Positions 35,199 through 44,151 are shown, numbered from the stretch's first letter. The stretch: 64,000 nt of DNA from Sulfitobacter sp. JL08 (GCF_003352045.1 NZ_CP025815.1:186001-250000); one strand, 5' to 3'. Numbers and translations are program-made. Notes: generated by a model not told the origin, from the sequence alone.

Positions 35199-35589
35199 AT
35201 GATTTATCGTTTCGCGACCTGCCGGCTGGATACGGACACGCACAGGCTTGTGCGCTACGGCAAACCCGTTCACGTAGAGCCGCAGGTGTTTGATCTGCTG
35301 CATCTGCTGGCCGACAGCAACGGACAACGCCGCACGACTGCGCCGGATCGTTGATCGTTTCGACATACGCGCCGAATTGCCATCGGTCACGACCCCGACA
35401 CTGGTGGTGCATGCGTTGGACGATGCGATCCAGCCGATGGAACAGGGGCGGATACTGGCCAGCGAAATTCCCGATGCGCGTTTCCTGACACTGGACAGCC
35501 GCAACCACATACCGTTGCCACAGGATGCCGGCTGGTCGCGCATGGTGCAGGCGGCAGCACAGTTTCTTAAGGATGTGAGCGGGACCTGA
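35199..35589 (+). pseudogene. Remnant of a winged-helix/alpha-beta-hydrolase fusion protein with internal deletion
   Basis: ATG 35199 begins a clean OmpR-type winged-helix start (MIYRFATCRLDTDTHRLVRY, then PQVFDLLHLLAD) that ends at TGA 35352-35354 after switching to unrelated residues. In another frame, from about 35330, the C-terminal part of an alpha/beta-hydrolase reads IVDRFDIRAELPSVTTPTLV, HALDDAIQPMEQG, and DSRNHIPLPQD, to TGA at 35587. Full-length relatives are about 500 residues with these pieces at opposite ends. A large internal deletion near 35322-35330 with a frame change explains the remains. Confidence 0.75.
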
Positions 35590-35617
35590 TCGCGGACCCG
35601 CCAGCGTTAAGGCCACG

Positions 35618-35649
35618 AAAAAGGCGGCGCAGAACAGGTCTGCGCCGCC
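35618..35649 (-). terminator. Intrinsic terminator of ald
   Basis: On the minus strand GGCGGCGCAGA pairs with TCTGCGCCGCC and is followed by TTTTT, 25 bp after the ald stop. Confidence 0.85.
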
Positions 35650-35673
35650 CGATTTTCAACGTGTTGTGACCGT

Positions 35674-36786
35674 TCAGACCAGCGATTGCGGGTCTACGAA
35701 ATCCAGACCCAGCGCAACGCCGACGGCCTCATAGGTCAGCTGACCGGCATGGACGTTCAGACCGTTCAGCAGATGGCGGTCATCGGCGCAGGCCTTTTTC
35801 CAGCCCTTGTCGGCCAGTGCCAGCATGAACGGCATGGTGGCATTGCCCAGTGCGATGGTGGATGTGCGTGCAACGGCGCCGGGCATGTTGGCCACGCAGT
35901 AATGCATGATGCCGTCCACATCATAGATCGGATCCTGATGCGTGGTTGCCTTGGATGTTTCGAAACATCCGCCCTGATCGATGGCAACGTCCACAAGGGC
36001 GGCACCGGGTTTCAGTTCGGACAATTGTGCGCGGCTGATCAGTTTCGGCGCAGCGGCACCGGGGATCAGAACCGCGCCGATGATCATGTCGGCCTGACGC
36101 GCCAGTTCGATCGTGTTGCCCGCGCTGGCATAGCTGGTTTTGAACTGGCCGCCAAAAACGTCATCCAGATAACGCATCCGCGGCAGGGACCGGTCAAGAA
36201 CGGTCACATCCGCGCCCATGCCGGCCGCAATGCGGGCCGCGTGGGTGCCGACAACACCGCCACCGATAACCATCACACGCGCAGGGCCAACGCCGGGTAC
36301 GCCGCCCATCAGAACACCGCGGCCGCCATTGGCTTTTTGCAGGGTCCACGCCCCGACCTGTGGCGCCAGACGGCCTGCAACTTCGGACATCGGCGCCAGC
36401 AGTGGCAGGCCACCAGCGGCATCGGTCACGGTTTCATAAGCAATCGCGGTACAGCCCGAGGCCAGCAGATCGTGCGTCTGGTCGGGATCGGGCGCAAGGT
36501 GCAGATAGGTGAACAGCAACTGGCCGTCGCGCAGCATCTTGCGCTCGCCCGCCTGAGGTTCCTTGACCTTGACGATCATGTCGGCGGCGGCGAACACCTC
36601 GGCTGCGGTTCCGATGATTTCGGCACCGGCAGCGCGATATGCATCGTCATCGAAACCGGCACCGATGCCGGCATTGGTTTCGACAATCACGCTGTGGCCA
36701 CGGTTCACGGCCTCTTGCGCGGCGTTGGGGGTCATTCCGACGCGGAATTCCTGTGGTTTGATCTCTTTGGGGCAGCCGATTTTCAT
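35674..36786 (-). CDS. ald: L-alanine dehydrogenase
   Basis: A 370-residue NAD-dependent enzyme that interconverts L-alanine and pyruvate plus ammonia. MKIGCPKEIKPQEFRVGMTP at the start, KVKEPQ (substrate lysine), the nucleotide loop VIGGGVVGTHAARIAAGMGA near residue 172, and DVAIDQGGCFETS are all standard. AGGAGACTCGCGCT is the ribosome site. The divergent Lrp-type gene 142 bp away is probably its regulator, as in other alphaproteobacteria. Confidence 0.96.
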   Translation of the reverse strand: MKIGCPKEIKPQEFRVGMTPNAAQEAVNRGHSVIVETNAGIGAGFDDDAYRAAGAEIIGTAAEVFAAADMIVKVKEPQAGERKMLRDGQLLFTYLHLAPDPDQTHDLLASGCTAIAYETVTDAAGGLPLLAPMSEVAGRLAPQVGAWTLQKANGGRGVLMGGVPGVGPARVMVIGGGVVGTHAARIAAGMGADVTVLDRSLPRMRYLDDVFGGQFKTSYASAGNTIELARQADMIIGAVLIPGAAAPKLISRAQLSELKPGAALVDVAIDQGGCFETSKATTHQDPIYDVDGIMHYCVANMPGAVARTSTIALGNATMPFMLALADKGWKKACADDRHLLNGLNVHAGQLTYEAVGVALGLDFVDPQSLV

Positions 36787-36928
36787 AGCGCGAGTCTCCT
36801 GTTGTTTTCAATTTGCCCGAAAATGAGGCATCGATAACGCAATTGCTGTGATATCTGCCCTCGTCAAGCAGGGTATTTTTCGAATAAGATACGAAGAAAT
36901 GACACTTTGACGCGAAAGTTTTGCACGG

Positions 36929-37387
36929 ATGAGCCTTGACGCAACTGATCGTCGTATTCTGGCGGCCCTTCAGAAACGGGGCCGGATGTCCAATTCCGAT
37001 CTGTCGGAAACGGTGAACCTGTCCCCGTCCGCCTGCCATCGCCGCGTGCAGCGGCTGGAAACCGATGGCTATATCAAGGATTACGTGGCGCTGCTGGACG
37101 CGCGCAAGATGAACGTACCGACCACCGTATTTGTGGAAATCACCCTGATGGGCCAGGCCGATGAGGTGCTGGATGCGTTCGAAAAGGCGGTGGCGCGGAT
37201 ACCGGATGTTCTGGAATGTCACCTGATGGCGGGCAGTGCGGATTACCTGCTGAAAGTGGTCGCCGAAAACACCGAAGATTTTGCCCGCATCCACCGCCAG
37301 TATCTGGCCCGCCTGCCCGGCGTGGCGCAAATGCAAAGCTCGTTCGCGCTGCGCACCGTGTTCAAGACAACGGCCCTGCCGGTGTGA
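36929..37387 (+). CDS. Lrp/AsnC family regulator, probably of ald
   Basis: A 152-residue regulator: helix-turn-helix in residues about 5-55 (LDATDRRILAALQKRGRMSN, LSPSACHRRVQRLE) and the RAM ligand domain after residue 65 (VPTTVFVEITL, CHLMAGSADYLLKVV). It faces ald across a 142-bp AT-enriched gap (36787-36928) that should hold both promoters and Lrp-type sites. The ligand is probably alanine or another small amino acid. Confidence 0.88.
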   Translation: MSLDATDRRILAALQKRGRMSNSDLSETVNLSPSACHRRVQRLETDGYIKDYVALLDARKMNVPTTVFVEITLMGQADEVLDAFEKAVARIPDVLECHLMAGSADYLLKVVAENTEDFARIHRQYLARLPGVAQMQSSFALRTVFKTTALPV

Positions 37388-37410
37388 CGGCTTGGTGTTG
37401 GGGCAGGCGG

Positions 37411-37652
37411 GGGAGTTTTGGCACAGGTGAAGAACGGACCCCGGCCAATACCGGCTATGCCAAGGGTGTGCCGATCGCGGGCAACCTGCCCACAGCACCT
37501 GATGGTGCGACTGCGCCCGCGTACTTGAGATTCTCACACCCAGATGGACAGTTTACGACGCGGTGCGCTTTGGCGTCGAGCCGCTGGACGGGGCGCGCAT
37601 GACGATAGTCAAACGCGCTTACACTGCGCCGATCTGGTATACACCGGGCTGA
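37411..37652 (+). pseudogene. Remnant of a DUF3604 gene
   Basis: In one frame (37411-37520) the residues read GTGEERTPANTGYAKGVPIA and [13 protein letters not shown], like the middle of DUF3604 proteins. In another frame from 37521 they read [20 protein letters not shown], then [12 protein letters not shown] and a stop at 37650-37652, which is the C-terminus of that family. The 5' two thirds and the part between the two pieces are gone. The join is at about 37520. This is a decayed gene with at least one large internal deletion. Confidence 0.75.
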
Positions 37653-37748
37653 ATTGCTGCGTCCAAGAACAAAAGGCGCGCCGGTTTGGCTGTACCCGGA
37701 CAACGCTTCCGGGTATTCTTGAGCGGTAATCCGAGCGAGGATAATTCA

Positions 37749-38906
37749 ATGTTTTCGAGCACCGATTCCGAGAAAGCTCTGAGTTTTGCCAGAGGCACAG
37801 TGACAGATGTAGTCAGTCCCCTTGCGCGGCTGGCGGCCGTCTTGACTGTCGCGGTGACCATATCCACCGCTCCTGTGGAGGCATGCGGTTTTGATCTGGT
37901 CAAGCCAGAGCGATCCGCCATCGACTGGATTGTCGAGGCTGACGAACTGGTTATCGCGCGACCGATGGCCGACAACCCGTTCGCGTACGACGTACGGCGC
38001 GTGCTGGTTGGTTCCGGCGCTGAAATTGCGCTTCCGGGCTTGGTGAGCAGTACTGTCAGACGCCGACTTGCACTCAATCCGGAAGACGGCGTTCTATTCG
38101 CCCGTGTTTCGGGAAGCGAAGATGGCATTGTAGGCAGCGGTTGGCGGATCGTCGGTCAGGTTGATGATACTTTCCGGCCGATCATGGACGTCGCTTTTGC
38201 GAATAGAAAACAGTGGCAGGTCGGATACGACGAAACCCGTCAGGAATTCTTGGACGGCCTTCAGGACAATAACGATCCCGCTGTACGGGCTCTGGTGATT
38301 TCCGAGTTCGACAAGATGCCGTACGAAATGCTGCGAACAATGGATATTCGCATACCGTCGCAGGATTTGATCAACGAGCTGTGGAGCATGCAAGGCTACC
38401 CGTATCAGTCAATTCGCGTGCTGCTGCTCGGGTTAAGTGGTGACGAAGCGGCGCGTAACGAGATCAACGCGTTCATCGATCGCGTCGAAGATTGGGACTG
38501 GGCGAACAACCTCGGAGCATTCTCGGCTGCGCTGATAGAACTGGACGGGGCGCGCGGAGTAGAGAAGCTTTCGGAGCGTCTGCTCTCGGATCCCGGGCAA
38601 CCTCTCGACAAGCTGGAAGAAGTGATCATGGCCTTTGCCGCAATAAACAGATTGGCAGAGCCCGAAGTGCAAATGGCTATAGATATTGCGATCAGTGATT
38701 TCATCGCGCTGCGTCCCGACGCCGGCGCGATCGTCGCGCGGCAATTCGCAGCCGTTTCCGACTGGTCTCAGGCGCAATCGCTTCAACCGCTGGTGAGCCA
38801 ACGGTCGTTGTCGGATTTGACGGGTCTGCTGGCAGTGTCCGTGTATCTGGCTCAGGCCCGCGAAGCGAGTTTGCCAGTCAAGACATACTCTCGGTCAGAC
38901 GGATAA
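37749..38906 (+). CDS. Exported helical-repeat-like protein, unknown function
   Basis: A 385-residue protein starting at ATG 37749 with AGGA before it. A hydrophobic stretch near residues 25-45 (LARLAAVLTVAVTISTAPVEA) followed by CGFDL predicts export. Residues about 170-360 are rich in paired helices (NDPAVRALVISEFDKM, YQSIRVLLLGLSGDEAARNE, PLDKLEEVIMAFAAINRLAE), resembling HEAT-type repeats. Composition is lower in GC than the surrounding genes, and it lies just after a decayed gene, both consistent with transfer. Its stop is 4 bp before the DUF3299-like gene, so the two form an operon. No function is recognised. Confidence 0.65.
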   Translation: MFSSTDSEKALSFARGTVTDVVSPLARLAAVLTVAVTISTAPVEACGFDLVKPERSAIDWIVEADELVIARPMADNPFAYDVRRVLVGSGAEIALPGLVSSTVRRRLALNPEDGVLFARVSGSEDGIVGSGWRIVGQVDDTFRPIMDVAFANRKQWQVGYDETRQEFLDGLQDNNDPAVRALVISEFDKMPYEMLRTMDIRIPSQDLINELWSMQGYPYQSIRVLLLGLSGDEAARNEINAFIDRVEDWDWANNLGAFSAALIELDGARGVEKLSERLLSDPGQPLDKLEEVIMAFAAINRLAEPEVQMAIDIAISDFIALRPDAGAIVARQFAAVSDWSQAQSLQPLVSQRSLSDLTGLLAVSVYLAQAREASLPVKTYSRSDG

Positions 38907-38910
38907 GTGC

Positions 38911-39444
38911 ATGTCACGTGACGAACCAGGGCAGGCTGCACAGATGAGTTCATTGCTCCGGCGCAAATTATTGTTGGGTCTGTCAGCGGTGATCTTCCTG
39001 CCGAGGGCGTCTTTTGCGGCAGAGGTTATTGATCTTGAATGGGAAGACCTTCTTCCCAAAGGAGAAAGCCCGCTGCCACCAGAACTGCGCGGTATCGTTC
39101 AACACGAAGCCGCACCCTTGATAAGCCAGCAACCTGCATCTTCGGCCCTACGGACCGATTGGAATGGCAAGATCATCCGACTTCCCGGATACATCGTTCC
39201 TCTCGATTTCCAAGGCACCGCCGTCACAACCTTTATTCTGGTTCCATTCGTCGGCGCCTGTATCCACGTACCGCCACCGCCCGCAAACCAGCTTGTACTG
39301 GTGACGACATCCAGGCCTTACGAGTCCTCGGGCCTCTTCGAAGCGGTCAATGTGACCGGAATGTTCGGCACGTCCGAAACGTCGACCCAATTGGCCGAGA
39401 TTGGGTACGCCCTTTCTGCCGAGAAAATCGAACCCTACGGGTAG
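38911..39444 (+). CDS. DUF3299 domain exported protein
   Basis: A 177-residue protein with an N-terminal export signal (LLRRKLLLGLSAVIFLPRAS, cut after SFA), which has a twin arginine but is not a strict Tat motif. The DUF3299 core is clear: VIDLEWEDLLP, LPGYIVPLDF, TFILVPFVGACIHVPPPPAN, and a final SEKIEPY-type end. DUF3299 proteins are periplasmic, share an OB-like fold, and often sit beside ABC-type membrane systems, which are missing here. It starts 4 bp after the helical-repeat gene. ATG 38944 is an alternative start nearer the signal peptide. Confidence 0.8.
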   Translation: MSRDEPGQAAQMSSLLRRKLLLGLSAVIFLPRASFAAEVIDLEWEDLLPKGESPLPPELRGIVQHEAAPLISQQPASSALRTDWNGKIIRLPGYIVPLDFQGTAVTTFILVPFVGACIHVPPPPANQLVLVTTSRPYESSGLFEAVNVTGMFGTSETSTQLAEIGYALSAEKIEPYG

Positions 39445-39598
39445 TACTGGGCAGTGCCATTGGCGCACTGGTTATTGACCAAGCGTTTTCGCTTGCATCC
39501 AGCCGACCCTGAACATCCCAAACGGGCAACCGAAACGGTTCAAGATCACGCCGACCTTATAGCGGGCGAGCCCGCCGAGGGCGCCCATACCCCACAAA

Positions 39599-40261
39599 CT
39601 AAACGCCACTCCGAAACAACTCCAGGTTCGCGGGGTTCAGGAAAATTGACAGCGCCAGAACGGAAAAACCGGCCTCGTACACTTCCCACTGGCGGGGCAG
39701 GTCGATCCACAGAACGATCGCTGTCATCGCCAGCGTGATCACGGCGTGAACCGGTTTGGGCACCGGCACCATCAGGGCGCGCACAAAGGCCTGAACCCAG
39801 GCAAAGCGCGGATACATCAGTGGCAGCACCACCAGATACATCAGCAATGTTACCGTCAGCACATTGCCGAACAGGAAAGACGCAAGGCTGACATCGGCCA
39901 CCACCAGATTGTGCAGGGTGATTTCGGCCTGTTTGTTGTTTTCCATGAAAAATTCATTGGGTTGCAGATCGAAAATGCGCTGACCCCAGGATATTTCCTC
40001 GCCCGCGGCGAAAAAGAACAGCAGGCCGTAAAACCCCAGCAACAGGGCCGGACGCCACAGCGCGGCGCGGCGCGTATGGCCCCAGAGGACAAACGCACTG
40101 ACCAGCAGGAACACCGCCGTCATATATTCGACAAGCCCGTCTTCGGCGGCGTAGCGCAGGGAAAACGCCTGCGGGTCGGTGACGGCGACAAAGCCGGCCC
40201 CCAAAAAGGTGACTGCGATGATGCCGAACAGCAGATAATCGATTCTGGATAATCCCGACAC
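39599..40261 (-). CDS. Polytopic membrane protein, unknown function
   Basis: A 220-residue protein with about six membrane helices. The GTG at 40261 is chosen because AAAGGGGAACACC precedes it; the ATG at 40351 adds a non-hydrophobic tail. A conserved-looking polar stretch FFAAGEEISWGQRIFDLQP lies between helices 3 and 4, with acids that could bind metal or act in catalysis. Such GEE-W-G-Q proteins occur in many proteobacteria without an assigned role. Confidence 0.65.
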   Translation of the reverse strand: MSGLSRIDYLLFGIIAVTFLGAGFVAVTDPQAFSLRYAAEDGLVEYMTAVFLLVSAFVLWGHTRRAALWRPALLLGFYGLLFFFAAGEEISWGQRIFDLQPNEFFMENNKQAEITLHNLVVADVSLASFLFGNVLTVTLLMYLVVLPLMYPRFAWVQAFVRALMVPVPKPVHAVITLAMTAIVLWIDLPRQWEVYEAGFSVLALSIFLNPANLELFRSGV

Positions 40262-40390
40262 GGTGTTCCCCTTTGGGCAATTTTGATACTGCGCGCATAT
40301 AGGGTGCGCGCGCCCCCATAAAAAGACATAACCCCGCGTGCCGTCGGGCAAGCAGGGTTAAATCTAGTCTTACAGTTCCAAGGGGATGAT

Positions 40391-40597
40391 TTACATCATA
40401 CCTTCGCGCTGCGCTTTTTTCCGTGCCAATTTCCGGGCGCGGCGGATCGCTTCTGCCTTCTCGCGCGCTTTTTTCTCGGACGGTTTTTCGAAATGCTGCT
40501 TCAGCTTCATTTCGCGAAACACACCTTCGCGCTGGAGTTTTTTCTTCAGAGCCCGAAGGGCCTGATCGACATTGTTGTCACGAACACTAACCTGCAT
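40391..40597 (-). CDS. rpsU: 30S ribosomal protein S21
   Basis: A 68-residue, very basic protein: [40 protein letters not shown], then an Arg/Lys tail. It helps mRNA start selection in the small subunit. GAAAGGTGG precedes the start. It is divergent from the COQ9 gene across 111 bp. Confidence 0.96.
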   Translation of the reverse strand: MQVSVRDNNVDQALRALKKKLQREGVFREMKLKQHFEKPSEKKAREKAEAIRRARKLARKKAQREGMM

Positions 40598-40708
40598 GTG
40601 GTTTTCACCACCTTTCTAGTAAGAGTTGCAAGGATTTGCAGGAAGTGGCCGTATAGCAAAGCGACCCTATGTTGTCTAGTATTGTCAAACACCACGCAGG
40701 AGCACGAA

Positions 40709-41407
40709 ATGACCGGACTTCCACAGGATGATGCAAAGGCGAAATTGCTGGCGGCAGCCCTGACACATGTGCCGTTTGACGGCTGGTCCGAAGCGACGCT
40801 GAAGGCGGCGATCGCCGACACAGGGATGGATGCGATCCAAGCGCGGGCGCTGTTTCCGCGCGGCGCGGTGGATCTGGCGCTGGCCTTTCACGATGCCGGA
40901 GACGCGGAAATGCTGGCCCGTCTGGCCAAGGCAGACATGAGCGAGTTGAAATTCCGTGACAAAATCGCGCTGGCCGTGCGGCTGCGGTTGGAAGCGATTG
41001 AAGACAAGGAAGCGGTGCGCCGTGGCGCCACCCTGTTTGCGCTGCCCCATTACGCGGCAGACGGGGCCAGGGCCGTCTGGGGCACCTGTGACAAGATATG
41101 GACGGCACTGGGCGACACATCCGACGATGTGAACTGGTACACGAAACGCGCCACGCTCAGCGGTGTTTACAGTTCCACCGTGCTGTACTGGCTGGGCGAT
41201 GATTCGGTCGGACATCAGGCGACCTGGGCGTTTCTGGACCGGCGGATCGAAAACGTCATGCAGTTTGAAAAGTTCAAGGCACAGGTGAATAGCAATCCGG
41301 CGCTCAAGCGGTTGTTGGCCGGGCCGCTTTGGGCGCTGGGCAAGGTGCGCGCGCCCACCAGAATGCCCGACGTGAACCTGCCGGGAAGCTGGACCACGCC
41401 CAGATAG
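40709..41407 (+). CDS. COQ9 family protein
   Basis: A 232-residue protein with a TetR-like helical fold in which the C-terminal half binds lipid. PFDGWSEATLKAAIADTGMD, FPRGAVDLALAFH, and NWYTKRATLSGVYSSTVLYWL are the diagnostic COQ9 blocks. In ubiquinone synthesis COQ9 presents the lipid intermediate to the COQ7 hydroxylase. The ATG at 40709 has CAGGAGCACGA before it. Two quinone-reductase-like genes follow, but a pathway link is not proved. Confidence 0.88.
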   Translation: MTGLPQDDAKAKLLAAALTHVPFDGWSEATLKAAIADTGMDAIQARALFPRGAVDLALAFHDAGDAEMLARLAKADMSELKFRDKIALAVRLRLEAIEDKEAVRRGATLFALPHYAADGARAVWGTCDKIWTALGDTSDDVNWYTKRATLSGVYSSTVLYWLGDDSVGHQATWAFLDRRIENVMQFEKFKAQVNSNPALKRLLAGPLWALGKVRAPTRMPDVNLPGSWTTPR

Positions 41408-41476
41408 CGCATTCCCCCGTTTCGCCGAAGTGCGCGCGATGGTAAGACATCGGAAAACGACAGGAGCGTGCCACCG

Positions 41477-42460
41477 ATGAAACAGACCATGCGTGCGATT
41501 GAAATCACCGAACCAGGTGGCCCGAACGTGTTGCGGATGACCAGCCGGCCTGTCCCCGAACCGGGTTATGGCGATGTTCTGATCCGCGTGGCCTATGCGG
41601 GCGTGAATCGCCCCGATGCGTTGCAACGCGCCGGGGCCTATGCGCCACCGCCAACCGCCAGCGATCTGCCCGGTCTGGAAGCGTCGGGTGAAATTATCGC
41701 GATGGGCGCGGGCGTATCGGGCTGGCAGGTCGGCGACGAGGTCTGTGCCCTGTTGCCGGGCGGCGGATATGCGGAATATGCCATCACACCGGCGGCGCAT
41801 TGCCTGCCCGTGCCACACGGGATGGACCTGAAACAGGCCGCCTGCCTGCCCGAAACCTTTTTCACGGTCTTTTCCAACGTGTTCACCCGCGGCAGGTTGA
41901 CGGCCGGGGAACGGTTTTTGGTGCATGGGGGATCATCAGGCATCGGAACAACCGCGATCCAGCTGGCCCATGCGTTCGGCGCGCGGGTGTTTACCACCGC
42001 CGGATCGGACGAAAAATGCGAAGCGTGTCTGGCGCTGGGTGCGGAACGCGCGATCAATTACCGCAAGGACGATTTTGTCCCCGTTCTGAAGGATGAAGGC
42101 GGCGCGCATCTGATCCTTGATATGGTTGGGGGCGATTACATACCGCGCAATATATCGGCGCTGGCGGATGACGGACGGCTGGTGCAGATCGCGTTTTTGC
42201 AGGGGCCCAAGGTTGAATTGAACTTTGCCCAGATGATGATGCGCCGCCTGACGATCACCGGCAGCACGCTGCGCCCGCAAAGCGATCTGGCCAAGGCGCG
42301 CATCGCGTCCGATCTGCGCGAGGCCGTCTGGCCGATGCTGGGCACCGGCCAGATTGGCCCGGTGATGGACAGCGAATTTGATCTGGCGGATGTGATTGCC
42401 GCACACGAGCGGATGGAAAGCAGCACCCATATCGGAAAAATCGTACTGAACGTGGCCTGA
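41477..42460 (+). CDS. NAD(P)H quinone oxidoreductase-like protein 1 (MDR family)
   Basis: A 327-residue zinc-independent medium-chain reductase. The N-terminal GroES-like domain (LEASGEIIAMGAGV, VGDEVCALLPGGGYAEY) is followed by the nucleotide-binding domain (VHGGSSGIGTTAIQLAHAFG near residue 150). The PIG3/TP53I3-like end AHERMESSTHIGKIVL fits one-electron or crotonase-type quinone and enone reduction. GGAGCGTGCC precedes the ATG at 41477. A second family member starts 26 bp after its stop. Confidence 0.88.
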   Translation: MKQTMRAIEITEPGGPNVLRMTSRPVPEPGYGDVLIRVAYAGVNRPDALQRAGAYAPPPTASDLPGLEASGEIIAMGAGVSGWQVGDEVCALLPGGGYAEYAITPAAHCLPVPHGMDLKQAACLPETFFTVFSNVFTRGRLTAGERFLVHGGSSGIGTTAIQLAHAFGARVFTTAGSDEKCEACLALGAERAINYRKDDFVPVLKDEGGAHLILDMVGGDYIPRNISALADDGRLVQIAFLQGPKVELNFAQMMMRRLTITGSTLRPQSDLAKARIASDLREAVWPMLGTGQIGPVMDSEFDLADVIAAHERMESSTHIGKIVLNVA

Positions 42461-42485
42461 ACAGCGCTACCAAAAGGAGGACACC

Positions 42486-43460
42486 ATGGCAAAAACAGTG
42501 ATGATCGACGCATTCGGCGGACCGGAAAACCTGAGCCTGGCCGAACGGCCTGTGGGTGATCCCGAAGCCGGCGAGGTACGGATTGTCCACAAGGCCTGCG
42601 GGCTGAATTTCATCGACATCTACCAGCGCACCGGACTCTACCCGCTGGATTTGCCCCATGCGCTGGGCATGGAGGCCGCCGGCGTGATCGAGGCCGTGGG
42701 CGAAGGTGTGACCCATCTGAAGGTCGGGGACCGCGCAGCCTATGCCGCCGCCCCGCCCGGTGCCTATTGCGAAGCGCGCGTGATGTCGGCCGCACAGGTG
42801 TGCCCGCTGCCGGACGATCTGTCGTTCGAACAGGGTGCGGCGATGATGCTGAAAGGGATGACTGTTGAATACCTGTTCCACCGCACCACCCCCCTGAAAA
42901 AAGGCGATACGGTTCTGTTTCATGCCGCTGCCGGCGGCGTGGGTCTGATTGCCTGCCAGTGGGCGCGATCCGAAGGGATCACCCTGATCGGCACCGCCGG
43001 ATCGGACGAAAAATGCGCGCTGGCGCTGGAACATGGCGCGCAACACTGCATCAACTACCGGACCGAGGATTTTGCCGCACGCGTGCGCGAGATCACCGGT
43101 GGAACCGGCGTTGATGTGGTGATGGATGCAGTGGGCGCGGACACATTCGAGGGGTCGCTGAACTGTCTGAAGCCGCTGGGCATGATGATTTCGTTCGGCA
43201 ATGCCTCCGGCCCGGTGCCACCGTTCAACATCGGCATTCTGGGGCAGAAGGGATCGCTCAAGATCACGCGCCCGACGCTGTTCACCCATATCGGGGATCA
43301 TGACACCTGTCAGGCGATGGCGCAGCACCTGTTTTCCAAAGTGCAATCGGGCGAAGTGAGCATCCGCATCGACCAGCGGTTTGCGCTGGAAGATGTGCGC
43401 CAGGCACACACCGCGCTTGAGGCGCGCAAAACCACCGGCAGCACGGTGTTGACGGTGTAG
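42486..43460 (+). CDS. NAD(P)H quinone oxidoreductase-like protein 2 (QorA type)
   Basis: A 324-residue paralogue of the gene just upstream but only distantly similar, closest to QOR/zeta-crystallin: NFIDIYQRTGLYPLDLPHAL, MEAAGVIEAVGEGV, MLKGMTVEYLFHRT, and HAAAGGVGLIACQWARSEG. It reduces quinones or enones with NADPH. AAAAGGAGGACACC is a strong ribosome site. Together with the first MDR gene and the COQ9 gene it may serve quinone homeostasis. Confidence 0.9.
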   Translation: MAKTVMIDAFGGPENLSLAERPVGDPEAGEVRIVHKACGLNFIDIYQRTGLYPLDLPHALGMEAAGVIEAVGEGVTHLKVGDRAAYAAAPPGAYCEARVMSAAQVCPLPDDLSFEQGAAMMLKGMTVEYLFHRTTPLKKGDTVLFHAAAGGVGLIACQWARSEGITLIGTAGSDEKCALALEHGAQHCINYRTEDFAARVREITGGTGVDVVMDAVGADTFEGSLNCLKPLGMMISFGNASGPVPPFNIGILGQKGSLKITRPTLFTHIGDHDTCQAMAQHLFSKVQSGEVSIRIDQRFALEDVRQAHTALEARKTTGSTVLTV

Positions 43461-43465
43461 GTTTA

Positions 43466-43490
43466 CGAGTATTTGCGGACAAATGAAGAC
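43466..43490. repeat. GAGTATTT-type motif after the second quinone reductase gene
   Basis: CGAGTATTTGCGGACAAATG then AAGAC lies 5 bp after the stop codon. It matches the copy at 60121-60146 in 21 of 25 bases or better, and is related to the CCGTATTT tails at 15318 and 31873. Confidence 0.55.
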
Positions 43491-43521
43491 GGGTGCCGTG
43501 CCCCGGTCTTACCGGAGTTGA

Positions 43522-44151
43522 TCAGCGCACCGGCGTAAACAGCGCGTTTTGCGACGTGCAGTCGCGCACCACATCCTGACCGCAGGGAACCGGCTTCAGG
43601 GACTTCGAGAGGCACAGGCGCGCCTCCTGGATGTGGTTGTTCTTGCAGGTGATGGTGATCATGTCGCGGTCGAGTTCCGGATTGGCATCCAGAAACGCTT
43701 CCTCGACCACCGAGGCGGGCAGGCGAACCGCGCGGTCAAGCTGGCGGAATACGGGCGGGCGCGTGATGCTTTCATAGGCCTGACGCGACAAGGCGTAATA
43801 GGCGCTGGCAGAAAGGCCTGAACAGGTGCCGTGTTTCTTCCACTGGTACCAGGCCAGACCACTGGTGCCCATGATGTCGGCCATATCATCTGTCATGCCC
43901 CGTGTCGGGGGCCGCTGGGTGGTGCGGCAGAGGCTGGGAAAGCCGCGATGGTATTGCGGCCAGAGGCCGTGCAGAATCCAGCCGTGATCGTGGCGCGCAT
44001 CGCATTGATCGGAATTGCGCGCATCGCCTTTCTGTGCGCACCAGTTCGGCGACCAGCTGAGCGACATGACATAATAGTCGAATTCGCCCGCTTTTTCGCC
44101 GTCGGCAACTGCGACCGAGGCGAGGGTGATCCAGACAAACAGCCAGCGCAT
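43522..44151 (-). CDS. Ribonuclease T2 family, exported
   Basis: A 209-residue secreted RNase. Residues 1-16 are a short signal peptide (WLFVWITLASVAVAD). The two catalytic segments are intact: ILHGLWPQY (CAS1, first His) and WYQWKKHGTCSG (CAS2, Glu replaced by Gln at QWKKHG with the second His kept). Paired cysteines across the chain suggest disulfides. It cleaves RNA in the periplasm or outside the cell, probably for nucleotide recovery together with the phosphodiesterase further on. Confidence 0.9.
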   Translation of the reverse strand: MRWLFVWITLASVAVADGEKAGEFDYYVMSLSWSPNWCAQKGDARNSDQCDARHDHGWILHGLWPQYHRGFPSLCRTTQRPPTRGMTDDMADIMGTSGLAWYQWKKHGTCSGLSASAYYALSRQAYESITRPPVFRQLDRAVRLPASVVEEAFLDANPELDRDMITITCKNNHIQEARLCLSKSLKPVPCGQDVVRDCTSQNALFTPVR

